64,000 bases of DNA from Myroides sp. JBRI-B21084 (GTDB lineage Bacteria; Bacteroidota; Bacteroidia; Flavobacteriales; Flavobacteriaceae), in the NCBI RefSeq assembly GCF_030545015.1, contig NZ_CP120653.1, forward strand, positions 1,488,001 through 1,552,000. The letters run 5' to 3'. Below, piece after piece: positions 16,986 to 25,836 of this stretch. A model generated the notes under the pieces. That model ran no database searches. It worked only from the letters and a program-made list of their open reading frames with translations, and was not told the origin of the DNA. The translations under genes were made by a program, and so were the position numbers. Each line of letters begins with the position of its first letter. The stretch's first letter is position 1.

Positions 16986-18743
16986 TTAATTTACTGATGA
17001 TGTACTAGCAAATTGCGATTCGTACAAATTTTTATATGCTCCGTTTTCTTTTGCAAGTAATTGATTGTGTGTACCGGTTTCTACTATATTACCTTGATCC
17101 ATAACCACAATTAAATCGGCATTTACAATGGTTGCTAAACGGTGAGCTATAATGATAGATGTGCGATTTTTTGTGATAATGTTGACTGCGTTTTGTAATA
17201 ATTCTTCAGAATAGGTATCAATTGACGAAGTAGCTTCGTCTAAAATTAAAATACTTGGATTACTCATATAAGCACGTAAAAAAGCAATAAGTTGGCGTTG
17301 CCCCGATGATAGCATTACTCCGCGTTCTTTTACATTGTAATCGTATCCGCCTGGTAATTTTTCAATAAAATCGTTAATTCCAATTTTTTTTGCGGCAGCA
17401 ATTACATCTTCTTTGCTAATGTTTGGGTTATCTAAAATAATGTTGTTTAAAATAGAATCTGAAAACAAAAAAACATCTTGCAAAACAACAGCTATTTGGT
17501 TACGTAAACTGCTTAATGTAAAATGATTGACGTTATTTTCATCGATTAAAATTTCACCTGATTCTATATCATAAAATCGACTCAAAAGATTAGCAATTGT
17601 AGATTTACCTGCACCCGAAGCACCAACAAAAGCAACTGTTTGGCCCGGTTTTATGTTTAAACTTAAGTTGTTAATTACTCTTTTACCGTTACTATAGCTA
17701 AAATTTACGTTTTTAAATTGAATTGCGCCTTTAAAAGCAGGTGCAATTTGATTGCCTTGTGTTTGAATTAAATCATCGCGATCTAATATTTCAAAAACAC
17801 GATCTGCAGCAACAATACCCATTTGCATTACGTTAAATTTATCGGCAATTTGTCGCAATGGATTAAACAACATTGAAATCATCATGGTATAACCAAATAA
17901 ATCTCCGGTTGTTGTTAAATGGTCGCCTTGTACAATGCTAAATCCACCATAAATAATAACGCAACCTAAAGTTACAGACGAAACAATATCGGCAATTGGA
18001 AAGAAAATAGAGTTATACAATATGTTTTTTTGCCATGCATCGTTATGTTTTTGGTTTATTTTTTTAAAATTATCGTACTCAATATGTTCTCTATTAAATA
18101 ATTGCACAATTTTCATTCCTGTTAAACGCTCTTGTACAAAGGTGTTTAAATTGGCAACTTGTAAGCGCACTTCTTCAAAAGCAACTTTCATGTGTTTTTG
18201 AAAGATTCGAGTAGCATAAACCAAAACGGGCATTGCAACCACAACAATTAAAGTTAATTTCCAATTCATCCAAAGCATTATGCCTAAAACAACCAACATT
18301 TTAAGTACATCGCCAACAATCATAAATAAACCTTGACTAAAAATACTTGCAATATTTTCAATATCAGATACATTACGAGTTATTAATTTACCTACGGGTT
18401 CATTATCAAAATAACTCAATTTAAAATTCAGCATTTTTTTAAACAAATTGGTACGTATGTCTTTAATAATATTTTGACCCAACCAGCTTGCAATGTATGT
18501 AAAAAAGAATTGCGATGTTACTTCTAAAATTAACACAGCTGTCATTAACGCAATATAAATATTTAGTCCATTTAAATCGTTTTTGGCTATATACACATCA
18601 ACAACATTTTTAACCATGTAAGGGCGTAAGGCTCCAAAAATTGATAATGTAATAACCGTTAAAACAACCCAAAACATTTTGTTTTTGTAGGGTTGTGCGT
18701 ATTGCATTACTTTATTTAGGGTAGAAGTTTTAGTTTGTTTCAT
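16986..18743 (-). CDS. ABC exporter, fused permease/ATPase (MsbA-like)
   Basis: A 585-residue half-transporter that would work as a homodimer. Six transmembrane helices occupy about residues 20-310. The ATPase follows, with Walker A GASGAGKST, Q-loop VLQDVFLF, signature LSSGQRQ, Walker B ILILDEATSSID and switch His in IIAHRLATI. It belongs to the type IV exporter family that includes MsbA and lipid or drug exporters. The transported substrate cannot be told from sequence. Its start overlaps the end of truA by 14 bases, which implies coupled translation but not a shared function. Confidence 0.9.
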   Translation of the reverse strand: MKQTKTSTLNKVMQYAQPYKNKMFWVVLTVITLSIFGALRPYMVKNVVDVYIAKNDLNGLNIYIALMTAVLILEVTSQFFFTYIASWLGQNIIKDIRTNLFKKMLNFKLSYFDNEPVGKLITRNVSDIENIASIFSQGLFMIVGDVLKMLVVLGIMLWMNWKLTLIVVVAMPVLVYATRIFQKHMKVAFEEVRLQVANLNTFVQERLTGMKIVQLFNREHIEYDNFKKINQKHNDAWQKNILYNSIFFPIADIVSSVTLGCVIIYGGFSIVQGDHLTTTGDLFGYTMMISMLFNPLRQIADKFNVMQMGIVAADRVFEILDRDDLIQTQGNQIAPAFKGAIQFKNVNFSYSNGKRVINNLSLNIKPGQTVAFVGASGAGKSTIANLLSRFYDIESGEILIDENNVNHFTLSSLRNQIAVVLQDVFLFSDSILNNIILDNPNISKEDVIAAAKKIGINDFIEKLPGGYDYNVKERGVMLSSGQRQLIAFLRAYMSNPSILILDEATSSIDTYSEELLQNAVNIITKNRTSIIIAHRLATIVNADLIVVMDQGNIVETGTHNQLLAKENGAYKNLYESQFASTSSVN

Positions 18744-19476
18744 TTATATAAGGATAAACCACTTGTGTTAAATATAAACCGTGTGCCGGTACTGAAAAAC
18801 CAGCATTTCCGCGATTTTTACTTTGAATTATTTGATGTACATCTTGAACTGAAATTTTTCCTAAACCTACATTTATTAAAGTTCCTACAATTGCACGAAC
18901 CATGTTGCGTAAAAAACGATTAGCAGTTATATGAAAAATTAATTGCGAACCGTTTTGTTGCCAGTATGCTTGTGTTATAGTGCAATTAAAAGTAAAAACA
19001 TCGGTATGAGTTTTACTAAAGCATTCAAAATCTTGATATTGTAACAAAATCTGAGCGGCTTCGTTCATCTTTTGTACATCTAAAGGTTTAAAATGATAAT
19101 AACTTAAATCTTTTAAAAAGCTGTTTTTAAAAGTGTGTAAATGGTATTCATAGGAACGCGATGTTGCATCAAAACGGGCATGCGCATCATCATTAACATT
19201 AAAAAACTTTAAAACGGTAACATCTTCAGGTAAAAATGAATTTAATTTTTGTACCATTTTATCAGCATCAAAGTTGCAATTCGTATCAAAATGAGCGTAC
19301 ATAATTTTTGCGTGTACTCCTGCATCTGTTCGTCCTGCACCAATTAATTCAAAATCTTCGTTAAACAAAATATTTAAAGCTTTTGTTAACACTTCTTGCA
19401 CACTAATAGCAGTAGGTTGCAGTTGCCAACCGTGATATTTTGTACCGTTATATGCAAACTTTATAAAGTATCTCAA
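18730..19476 (-). CDS. truA: tRNA pseudouridine synthase A
   Basis: A 248-residue TruA, which converts U38-U40 of tRNA anticodon arms to pseudouridine. The N terminus RYFIKFAYNGTKYHGWQ, the catalytic motif GAGRTDAGVHA (Asp51) and RFLRNMVRAIVGTL are typical. The start codon is TTG: the two preceding codons are TAA TAA, the next in-frame Met is residue 59, and the family N terminus begins exactly here. This is a convincing non-ATG start. A -7 element TATATTTG lies at 19504-19497, about 20 bases upstream. The 3' end overlaps the ABC exporter gene by 14 bases. Confidence 0.95.
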   Translation of the reverse strand: MRYFIKFAYNGTKYHGWQLQPTAISVQEVLTKALNILFNEDFELIGAGRTDAGVHAKIMYAHFDTNCNFDADKMVQKLNSFLPEDVTVLKFFNVNDDAHARFDATSRSYEYHLHTFKNSFLKDLSYYHFKPLDVQKMNEAAQILLQYQDFECFSKTHTDVFTFNCTITQAYWQQNGSQLIFHITANRFLRNMVRAIVGTLINVGLGKISVQDVHQIIQSKNRGNAGFSVPAHGLYLTQVVYPYINETN

Positions 19477-19522
19477 TTATTAAAATTTTAAACGTACAAA
19501 TATACTTTAATTTGCCTAAATG

Positions 19523-19552
19523 TTTGTATTAACAAAAAACTAAATATTTTTG
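19523..19552 (+). promoter_or_regulatory. Promoter of the M64 peptidase operon
   Basis: TTTG (19523-19526), an 18-base spacer and TATTTTTG (19545-19552) match the Bacteroidota -33/-7 consensus. The peptidase ATG is 14 bases downstream. Confidence 0.7.
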
Positions 19553-19566
19553 TACAAACTACTCAT

Positions 19567-20841
19567 ATGAAAAAGTTATTTACATTTGTTTTTTTGTGTA
19601 TTTATGCAACTACATTTGCACAGAAATTTAACGATTATTTTATTGATAAAACTTTAAGGTTAGATTATGTTTTTGCTGGCAATACCACAAATCAAAAGGC
19701 CTTTTTAAGTGAAATGGTACAGCTTAATAAATGGCATGGCCGCACGGTAAATTTGGCTAAAACACCCATACAAGGTAACGGACAAATTAAAGTTTATGCT
19801 GTTAAAACCAATCAATTAATTTATGTTTTGCCTTTTGGCAGTTTGTTTCAAGAATGGTTAACGTTAGATGATGCTAAAGAACATTCAAAAAGTTTTGAAA
19901 ACACCTTTTTAATACCATTTCCTAAAGAAAAAATAAAAGTTGAAGTACTTTTTTTTAATTCAGAAAATAAATCAAAAATAATAGCTTCGCAATTAATTGA
20001 TCCAGAAGATATATTAATTAGAAAAAATACCAAACCAGCTATAAATTATGAAGTTATTCATACTGCTAAAGTAAAAAATCCTATAAAAATTGCTTTAGTT
20101 TCCGAAGGTTATACGGAAAATGAAATGCCTTTGTTTTTAAATTATGCCCAACAAACAGTTGTTAATTTATTTAAGCATAACGTTTTTAATAAGTATAAAG
20201 ATTTTTTTGAAATAGTTGCTGTAAAAACCATTTCAACCGATTCGGGTATAAGCATACCTTCCAAAAATATTTGGTTAAACACTGCGGTTCAATCTAATTT
20301 TGATACCTTTTATTCTGAACGTTATTTAACAACTTTGCATACCAAATTATTGCATAATCAATTAGAAAATGTTCCGTATCAACACATTATTATTTTAGCT
20401 AATACCGATTTTTATGGGGGTGGTGGCATTTTAAATTCATACAGCTTAACAACGACAAAAAATAAAGAGTTTGCACCAGTTGTTGTTCATGAATTTGGAC
20501 ACAGTTTTGCTGGTTTGGCCGATGAATATTTTTATGAAGTAGATGTTTTTGAAAATAAAGCTACTAAAAATACAGAACCTTGGGAAAAAAACATTACTTC
20601 GTTGGTTGATTTTTCAGCAAAATGGAAAAATTTAGTAATGAACGAAACTCCTATTCCAACGCCTAATTCATTAAGTAATACTACTGATATAGGAGCTTTT
20701 GAAGGATTAACAGGTAACGGATTGTACATACCTACCTTAACATGCCGTATGAAAATAAACAACACTAAAGATTTTTGTGAAGTTTGCAGCAATGCAATTG
20801 AAGAAATGATTTTATTTTACACGACCAACACTCAAAAATAA
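19567..20841 (+). CDS. Secreted M64-family metallopeptidase
   Basis: A 424-residue protein with a signal peptide (KKLFTFVFLCIYATTFAQ). An N-terminal beta domain of about 150 residues is followed by a peptidase M64 catalytic domain: KIALVSEGYTENEM begins it, and the zinc site is VVHEFGHSFAGLADEY (His308, Glu309, His312, with Asp319/Glu320 following). M64 is named for an IgA-cleaving enzyme of Clostridium ramosum; Bacteroidota members are common and their substrates are mostly unknown. No type IX C-terminal sorting domain is visible, so periplasmic or lipid-independent export by Sec is likely. It is the first gene of a four-gene + strand run. Confidence 0.9.
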   Translation: MKKLFTFVFLCIYATTFAQKFNDYFIDKTLRLDYVFAGNTTNQKAFLSEMVQLNKWHGRTVNLAKTPIQGNGQIKVYAVKTNQLIYVLPFGSLFQEWLTLDDAKEHSKSFENTFLIPFPKEKIKVEVLFFNSENKSKIIASQLIDPEDILIRKNTKPAINYEVIHTAKVKNPIKIALVSEGYTENEMPLFLNYAQQTVVNLFKHNVFNKYKDFFEIVAVKTISTDSGISIPSKNIWLNTAVQSNFDTFYSERYLTTLHTKLLHNQLENVPYQHIIILANTDFYGGGGILNSYSLTTTKNKEFAPVVVHEFGHSFAGLADEYFYEVDVFENKATKNTEPWEKNITSLVDFSAKWKNLVMNETPIPTPNSLSNTTDIGAFEGLTGNGLYIPTLTCRMKINNTKDFCEVCSNAIEEMILFYTTNTQK

Positions 20842-21335
20842 TGAAAAAAATTTTATTGCTTTCTGATACACACAGCTATATTGACGATAGAATTTTGCAT
20901 TATGCACAACAAGCCGATGAAGTTTGGCATGCAGGTGATATTGGCGATTTAAAAGTAACTACTAGTTTAAAAAAATTAAAGCCTTTACAAGCTGTTTATG
21001 GAAATATCGACGATGCAAATGCTCGTTTAGAATTTCCCTTAGATGCTGTTTTTAATTGTGAAGGCGTAAAAGTATGGATAACTCATATTGGTGGTTATCC
21101 TGGTAAATATTCTACAAGAATTAAAGAAGGATTTTTAAAATATAAACCCGATTTGTTTATTTGCGGACATTCACATATTTTAAAAGTTCAGTTCGATAAA
21201 CAGTTTAATTGTTTGACTTTAAATCCTGGTGCTGCAGGTATTTACGGATTTCATCAAATGCGTACCATGTTGCGTTTTGAAATTGAAAACAGTAAAATTA
21301 AAAATTTAGAAGTAATAGAATTAGGTAAACGATAA
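20841..21335 (+). CDS. YfcE-type metallophosphoesterase
   Basis: A 164-residue calcineurin-like phosphoesterase of the YfcE/MJ0936 family. Metal-binding motifs are in order: LLSDTHS (Asp and His), GDIGD, YGNIDDAN (GNxD), ITHIGG and CGHSHI. Such proteins are small Mn-dependent phosphodiesterases active on artificial substrates, with uncertain natural substrates. The ATG shares its A with the stop codon of the peptidase gene, giving translational coupling. The bestrophin gene follows after 2 bases. Confidence 0.9.
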   Translation: MKKILLLSDTHSYIDDRILHYAQQADEVWHAGDIGDLKVTTSLKKLKPLQAVYGNIDDANARLEFPLDAVFNCEGVKVWITHIGGYPGKYSTRIKEGFLKYKPDLFICGHSHILKVQFDKQFNCLTLNPGAAGIYGFHQMRTMLRFEIENSKIKNLEVIELGKR

Positions 21336-21337
21336 TT

Positions 21338-22228
21338 ATGAAAGTATATAACGCAAAAGATTGGATTGGTTTTATTTTTAAAGTACACAAATCTGACACC
21401 ATTCATCAACTATGGCCCTCAATTTTGTTAATGGGTTTTTTGTCGTGGCTAGTTGCTTATTTAGAACTTGATTATTTTAATTTAAGTCAAAATTCTACTT
21501 TAAAAAACACATCAATTTTACATACTGTTATTGGTTTTGTATTATCACTTTTATTGGTGTTTAGAACAAATACAGCTTATGAAAGGTGGTGGGAAGGTAG
21601 AAAAATGTGGGGTAAATTGGTGAACGATTCAAGAAATCTATCGGTTAAATTAAATGCCATTTTACCTGAAGATGATCGGGTGTCTCGTATTTTTTTTAGT
21701 AATAAAATTAAACTTTTTGCTAAAGTTTTACACACGCACTTAACAAGCGAATCTACTAAATACATGCTTGATGAAGAAGAACATCCTGAGTACGACGAAA
21801 TTTTAAAAACACAACATCCACCAACAAAAGTAGTAAGTAGAATGTATGTTATGCTTCAAAAATTATCAAATGAAAAGCAAATAAGTTTTGAAGATAAATT
21901 AATTATCGACCAAAATTTAAATGGTTTATTAGATGTTGCCGGTGCTTGCGAACGCATAAAAAACACTCCGATACCAATGGCTTACGCGGCATTTATTAAA
22001 AAATTTATTTTTGTATATGTAGTTACTTTACCCATTGGATATGTTTTTTCAACCGGATATTTTATAGTGCCATTGGTAATGATTATTTTTTATGTTTTGT
22101 TGAGTATTGAATTTATTGCTGAAGAAATTGAAGATCCTTTTAACGGTGGTGCCAATGATTTACCAACTGCTAAAATTGCCCAAAATATAGGCAAATACGC
22201 ATCAAACGTTTTATTGAATAATAATTAA
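21338..22228 (+). CDS. Bestrophin-family channel
   Basis: A 296-residue membrane protein of the bestrophin (UPF0187) family. The N terminus KDWIGFIFKVHKSDTIHQLW, the first helix pair, LLVFRTNTAYERWWEGRKMWG and the late PIPMAYAAFIKKFIFVYV segment are characteristic. The C-terminal EEIEDPFNGGANDLP is the family hallmark. Bacterial homologues form pentameric channels; some conduct cations rather than chloride. Ion choice cannot be read here. It lies in a run with the phosphoesterase (2-base gap) and a DUF2461 gene (22-base gap). Confidence 0.9.
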   Translation: MKVYNAKDWIGFIFKVHKSDTIHQLWPSILLMGFLSWLVAYLELDYFNLSQNSTLKNTSILHTVIGFVLSLLLVFRTNTAYERWWEGRKMWGKLVNDSRNLSVKLNAILPEDDRVSRIFFSNKIKLFAKVLHTHLTSESTKYMLDEEEHPEYDEILKTQHPPTKVVSRMYVMLQKLSNEKQISFEDKLIIDQNLNGLLDVAGACERIKNTPIPMAYAAFIKKFIFVYVVTLPIGYVFSTGYFIVPLVMIIFYVLLSIEFIAEEIEDPFNGGANDLPTAKIAQNIGKYASNVLLNNN

Positions 22229-22250
22229 TAGTATCTTTAAAAGAAAAAAT

Positions 22251-22913
22251 ATGTTTAATAACGCATTTCATTTTCTAAATAATTTAAAAGAAAATAACAA
22301 CCGCGATTGGTTTGCCGATAATAAATCAACTTTTGAAACCGCAAAAAATGATGCTTTAAAAAGTTTTAATGAAATTTATAACGATTTAAGCAGTGCCAAC
22401 GATACTTTAGAACCTTTAAAAGTATTTAGAATTTACCGCGATGTACGTTTTTCACATGATAAATCGCCATATAAAACACATTTTTCAATGTATTTTGGTA
22501 GATTAAAACCAAATTATCGTGGCGGTTATTATTTACATATTGAACCTGGAGATAAGTCTTTTATTGGTGTTGGTTTTTTTGATCCGAATAAAGAAGATTT
22601 ATTGCGAATTAGAAAAGAAATTGAACTTGACGATGAATTACAAATTATTTTAAACACAAAGGAGCTTAAACAGTTTTTTCCAAAATTAGAAGGCGATGAG
22701 TTAAAAACAGCTCCAAAAGGTTTTGATAAAACCCACCAACGTATTGATTTATTAAGAAAAAAGCAATTTTTGCTAATGCACAAACTTACCGATAAAGAAG
22801 TTTTAAATGCTGCATTTAATAAAAAAGTAGTTACTGCTTTTAAAGCAGCACAACCTTTTATTGATTATATGACCGATGTTTTAACTACTAATTTAAACGG
22901 AGAAAAAGAATAG
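22251..22913 (+). CDS. DUF2461 family protein
   Basis: A 220-residue cytoplasmic protein matching DUF2461 (TIGR02453 type). The N terminus FNNAFHFLNNLKENNNRDWFADNK, the core FRIYRDVRFSHDKSPYKTHF and GGYYLHIEPGDKSFIGVGFF are the conserved blocks. Function is unknown. It ends the four-gene run that starts with the M64 peptidase. The convergent potassium channel gene ends only 4 bases beyond its stop, without a clear terminator in between. Confidence 0.88.
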   Translation: MFNNAFHFLNNLKENNNRDWFADNKSTFETAKNDALKSFNEIYNDLSSANDTLEPLKVFRIYRDVRFSHDKSPYKTHFSMYFGRLKPNYRGGYYLHIEPGDKSFIGVGFFDPNKEDLLRIRKEIELDDELQIILNTKELKQFFPKLEGDELKTAPKGFDKTHQRIDLLRKKQFLLMHKLTDKEVLNAAFNKKVVTAFKAAQPFIDYMTDVLTTNLNGEKE

Positions 22914-22917
22914 TTTT

Positions 22918-23595
22918 TTATTTAGATTTGTTAGTTGCCATACCAACAAAGCGCGATATTACAACAGCCGGAAATAAAATTCCCATAACCGATAAAAAAG
23001 TAACTAACATTTTAGTAACTACATTTACAGGGTAAATATCGCCAAAACCAACTGTTGTAAGTGATGAAAGACTAAAGTACATAAAGTGAATATAATCAAT
23101 ATCGTTTCCTTGTAATTGCACGTTTCCGGCAATTGACGAACCTACTATTGCGTGGATAACTTCTAAAACCAAAGCTCCCATTAAAGCAATAAGCAAATAC
23201 ACATTAATGGCGCCAATTATTCGGTATGCATTAATACTTTGATCCCGAAACAAAAGTTGAAGGTTTATAATAATAAAAAGTAAAGTGTTAGCAATAGCTA
23301 TAATGTTTTCTAAAATATAAAAGGAGTAGGGGTTGTCACCAAATCGAATTACCCTTAAAAATAAATGGAAACTAAATAAAGAGATGCTTAAAAAAACCAA
23401 CCATTTGTTTGAAGTAGAAAATGCACCAGTTAAAAAAACACTTAAAAGTAAAACATTAAAAAGCAAAACACCATGGGTGCTGTATTCCATTACTATTGGT
23501 AAAATAAAAACTGCACAAATTAACATTATTAATAAGGTTACAAAACTTACATCGTTTAACCAGTACGATTGTAACCTATTTACGTATCTTTTCAT
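22918..23595 (-). CDS. Potassium channel-like membrane protein
   Basis: A 225-residue protein with about six hydrophobic helices. The pore loop carries the K+ selectivity filter TTVGFGDIYPV, with the following helix VTKMLVTFLSVMGILFPAVVISRFVG. The layout is that of a two-pore-helix Ion_trans_2 domain preceded by four further helices without an obvious Arg-rich voltage sensor. No regulatory RCK domain follows the pore. It stands alone on the minus strand, and a strong hairpin lies between it and pepT. Confidence 0.88.
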   Translation of the reverse strand: MKRYVNRLQSYWLNDVSFVTLLIMLICAVFILPIVMEYSTHGVLLFNVLLLSVFLTGAFSTSNKWLVFLSISLFSFHLFLRVIRFGDNPYSFYILENIIAIANTLLFIIINLQLLFRDQSINAYRIIGAINVYLLIALMGALVLEVIHAIVGSSIAGNVQLQGNDIDYIHFMYFSLSSLTTVGFGDIYPVNVVTKMLVTFLSVMGILFPAVVISRFVGMATNKSK

Positions 23596-23684
23596 AGTTT
23601 TTAAAAATGTTTTATTGATAAAAACTAAAATACAATTTTAAATTTAATTTGTTAAATGTTGACACCTTTTTTTATAATAGTAAA

Positions 23685-23724
23685 AAGAATAGCCTTGATA
23701 AATTTTTATCAAGGCTATTCTTTT
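23685..23724 (-). terminator. Terminator of pepT
   Basis: A perfect 15-bp inverted repeat (AGAATAGCCTTGATA, 23686-23700, with its complement at 23707-23721) flanked by A and T tracts. It lies just after the pepT stop, upstream of the channel gene promoter region. Confidence 0.85.
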
Positions 23725-23739
23725 AAGTTTAAATACAAA

Positions 23740-24993
23740 TTAGTTTGCTTTATTTGCTGTAATTTCTGCAATTTTAACAATAACTTGTGTTGCTTTTAAA
23801 ATACTTTCAACTGGAACATATTCGTATTTTCCATGAAAATTATGACCGCCTGCAAAAATATTAGGACAAGGTAAACCCATATACGACAACTGTGATCCAT
23901 CGGTACCACCACGAATTGGTTTAATAATAGGTTTAATATTTAATTCTTTCATGGCTTGCTCGGCAATATCAACTATATGCATCACAGGTTGTACTTTTTC
24001 TTTCATATTATAGTACTGATCTTTAATTTCGCAAGTAACAATGTCTTCGCCAAATTTTTCAGCATATTTATTATTGAATTTTTCTACCATTTTTTCAATT
24101 AACTTCTTACGTTTTTTGAATTTTTTCATACTGTGATCACGTATAATCATGTGTACTTCGGTAGCTTCAATAGAACCGTGAATATCATTTACATGGAAAA
24201 AACCTTCGTATCCCGTTGTTTTTTCTGGAACTTCTTTACTTGGTAGTTTAGATATAAATTTGTTAGCCAAAAGCATTGAATTAATCATTTTGCCTTTTGC
24301 ATAACCAGGGTGTACGCTTTTGCCTTTAAAAATTAATTTAACGCCCGCTGCATTAAAGTTTTCATACTCTAATTCACCAATCTGACTGCCATCCATGGTA
24401 TAAGCCCAATCAGCAGCAAATTGTTCAACGTTGAATTTATGAGCACCACGACCAATTTCTTCATCTGGTGTAAAGCCCACGCGTATTTTTCCGTGTTTAA
24501 TTTCGGGATGTTGAATTAAATACTCCATTGCCGATACAATTTCGCAAATACCTGCTTTATCATCGGCACCTAAAAGAGTAGTTCCATCGGTTGTTATAAT
24601 AGTTTGCCCTTTGTATTGTAATAAATCGTCGAAATATTTAGGCGATAAAACAATGTTTTGTTCTTTATTTAAAAGAATATCGCCACCATCATAATTTTCA
24701 ACAATTTGTGGTTTTACATTGGCACCAGTAAAATCGGGCGATGTATCAAAATGCGATACGAAACCAATAGTTGGTACTTCATGTGTTACATTACTTGGTA
24801 AAGTAGCCATTATATAGGCATTTTCGTCAATTGTAACATCTTCCATACCAATTTGCTTTAACTCTTCAACTAATTTATTAGCTAAATCCCATTGCTTTTT
24901 GGTAGAAGGAGTGGTTTCTGAATTTGGATCCGATTCAGTATCAACAGTTACATAACTTATAAATCGATCAATAATATGTTGTTTATTTTCCAT
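23740..24993 (-). CDS. pepT: Peptidase T (tripeptidase)
   Basis: A 417-residue M20-family aminotripeptidase. It removes the N-terminal residue from tripeptides in the cytoplasm. Metal-site motifs are in order: [10 protein letters not shown] (His, Asp), [15 protein letters not shown] (Asp), [14 protein letters not shown] (Glu-Glu), [16 protein letters not shown] and a late [17 protein letters not shown] with [13 protein letters not shown]. These match PepT specifically, not generic M20 dipeptidases. Length is normal (about 410). The gene is monocistronic, ending in the strong terminator at 23685-23724. Confidence 0.95.
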   Translation of the reverse strand: MENKQHIIDRFISYVTVDTESDPNSETTPSTKKQWDLANKLVEELKQIGMEDVTIDENAYIMATLPSNVTHEVPTIGFVSHFDTSPDFTGANVKPQIVENYDGGDILLNKEQNIVLSPKYFDDLLQYKGQTIITTDGTTLLGADDKAGICEIVSAMEYLIQHPEIKHGKIRVGFTPDEEIGRGAHKFNVEQFAADWAYTMDGSQIGELEYENFNAAGVKLIFKGKSVHPGYAKGKMINSMLLANKFISKLPSKEVPEKTTGYEGFFHVNDIHGSIEATEVHMIIRDHSMKKFKKRKKLIEKMVEKFNNKYAEKFGEDIVTCEIKDQYYNMKEKVQPVMHIVDIAEQAMKELNIKPIIKPIRGGTDGSQLSYMGLPCPNIFAGGHNFHGKYEYVPVESILKATQVIVKIAEITANKAN

Positions 24994-25077
24994 TTTTATT
25001 AATTAAGAATTACAAAAGTATTAAAAAATAAGTATTTAGCAGAAACGTTTGTTTTTTATTTAAAGTAAATGCATAAA

Positions 25078-25106
25078 AAAAGCTTAACCGTAATGGTTAA
25101 GCTTTT
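25078..25106 (-). terminator. Terminator of the tRNA-Ser/tRNA-Tyr operon
   Basis: AAAAGCTTAACC pairs with GGTTAAGCTTTT around GTAAT. It directly follows the 3' end of tRNA-Tyr on the minus strand and is followed by a T-run in that direction. Confidence 0.85.
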
Positions 25107-25107
25107 G

Positions 25108-25188
25108 TGGGGAGAGCAGGATTCGAACCTGCGAAGGTTTCCCAACGGATTTACAGTCCGTCCTCGTTGGCCGCTTGAGTATCTCCCC
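25108..25188 (-). tRNA. tRNA-Tyr (anticodon GUA)
   Basis: Minus strand: the acceptor stem GGGGAGA (25188-25182) pairs with TCTCCCC (25115-25109), with discriminator A at 25108. The anticodon stem ACGGA/TCCGT encloses CTGTAAA, so the anticodon is GTA (25154-25152). It has a long variable arm, as expected for class II tRNA-Tyr, and the T arm GCAGGTTCGAATCCTGC. CCA is not encoded. Confidence 0.95.
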
Positions 25189-25208
25189 GGACCGTTTTGT
25201 TTTTCTTG

Positions 25209-25293
25209 CGGAGAAAGAGGGATTCGAACCCCCGGACCTGTTACAGTCAACAGTTTTCAAGACTGCCGCATTCGACCACTCTGCCATTTCTCC
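25209..25293 (-). tRNA. tRNA-Ser (anticodon UGA)
   Basis: Minus strand: the acceptor stem GGAGAAA (25293-25287) pairs with TTTCTCC (25216-25210), with discriminator G at 25209, typical of tRNA-Ser. The anticodon loop reads CTTGAAA, so the anticodon is TGA (25259-25257). A long variable arm and the T loop TTCGAAT are present. It is 20 bases upstream of tRNA-Tyr in the same transcript. CCA is not encoded. Confidence 0.95.
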
Positions 25294-25323
25294 TTAACGT
25301 TGTTTCCTTCGTTAATTGTGATG

Positions 25324-25353
25324 CAAATATAGGGGGAATTTCTTTACCTGCAA
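25324..25353 (-). promoter_or_regulatory. Promoter of the tRNA operon
   Basis: Minus strand: TTG (25353-25351), a 19-base spacer with a C5 tract, and TATATTTG (25331-25324) closely match the Bacteroidota promoter. The tRNA-Ser 5' end lies 30 bases downstream. Confidence 0.75.
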
Positions 25354-25419
25354 GGGTTTTTGTAACTTTTTTTTCATTTTTTTTATAACTGTTTCATTAT
25401 CAGAAATAAAAAAATAAAA

Positions 25420-25800
25420 TTATTTTTTGGTTAAATAAACGTCTTTAATATGCACTTTTTCACTATAATTTATCATTTCAACTGTAATGGGTTCGTTTTT
25501 AGTATTTTGCCCATTTACTATGTATAATTTACCGTTTTCTTCTAAAACATTGCTTTTATCAAAATCAACATCACCGTGTGTTAAGCACATTTTAATATCG
25601 TTCATATTTACCAACGATTTATCAAAACTTGCTTGTGCTTTATCTGATATCGTTATGGGTTTAGAACGTAAATCTTTTAAAACTCTACAATTTGGTAGGT
25701 AGCAAAAATCGGTATCTTTTGCATCAAAAAAGTAAAATACAATAATACCACCAATTAAAAATCCTAATAAGTAATAAGCAAAACGCTGTGAAAATTTCAT
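25420..25800 (-). CDS. Small membrane-anchored DUF4258-like protein
   Basis: A 126-residue protein with one N-terminal hydrophobic helix (about residues 8-25, FAYYLLGFLIGGIIVFYFF). A small soluble domain follows, resembling DUF4258: ITISDKAQASFDKSLVNMNDIKMCL, then a GDVDFDKSN turn and a C-terminal beta pair ending KVHIKDVYL. Two Cys (FCYLPNC) follow the helix and may be modified or bridged. Function unknown. It is the last gene of the porX-tsaE-ald run, 36 bases after ald, but may be separately expressed. Confidence 0.6.
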   Translation of the reverse strand: MKFSQRFAYYLLGFLIGGIIVFYFFDAKDTDFCYLPNCRVLKDLRSKPITISDKAQASFDKSLVNMNDIKMCLTHGDVDFDKSNVLEENGKLYIVNGQNTKNEPITVEMINYSEKVHIKDVYLTKK

Positions 25801-25836
25801 ATAAAATTAATTTTGGCAAAATTACAACTATTATTG

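Noticed and set aside
23685..23724. Long inverted repeats here and at 39041-39078 as mobile or REP-like elements
   Set aside because: They differ in sequence, sit at gene ends and have T-tracts, so they are terminators.
25056..25388. Several short ORFs across 25056-25388 on both strands
   Set aside because: They cover tRNA-Tyr and tRNA-Ser and have no protein character.
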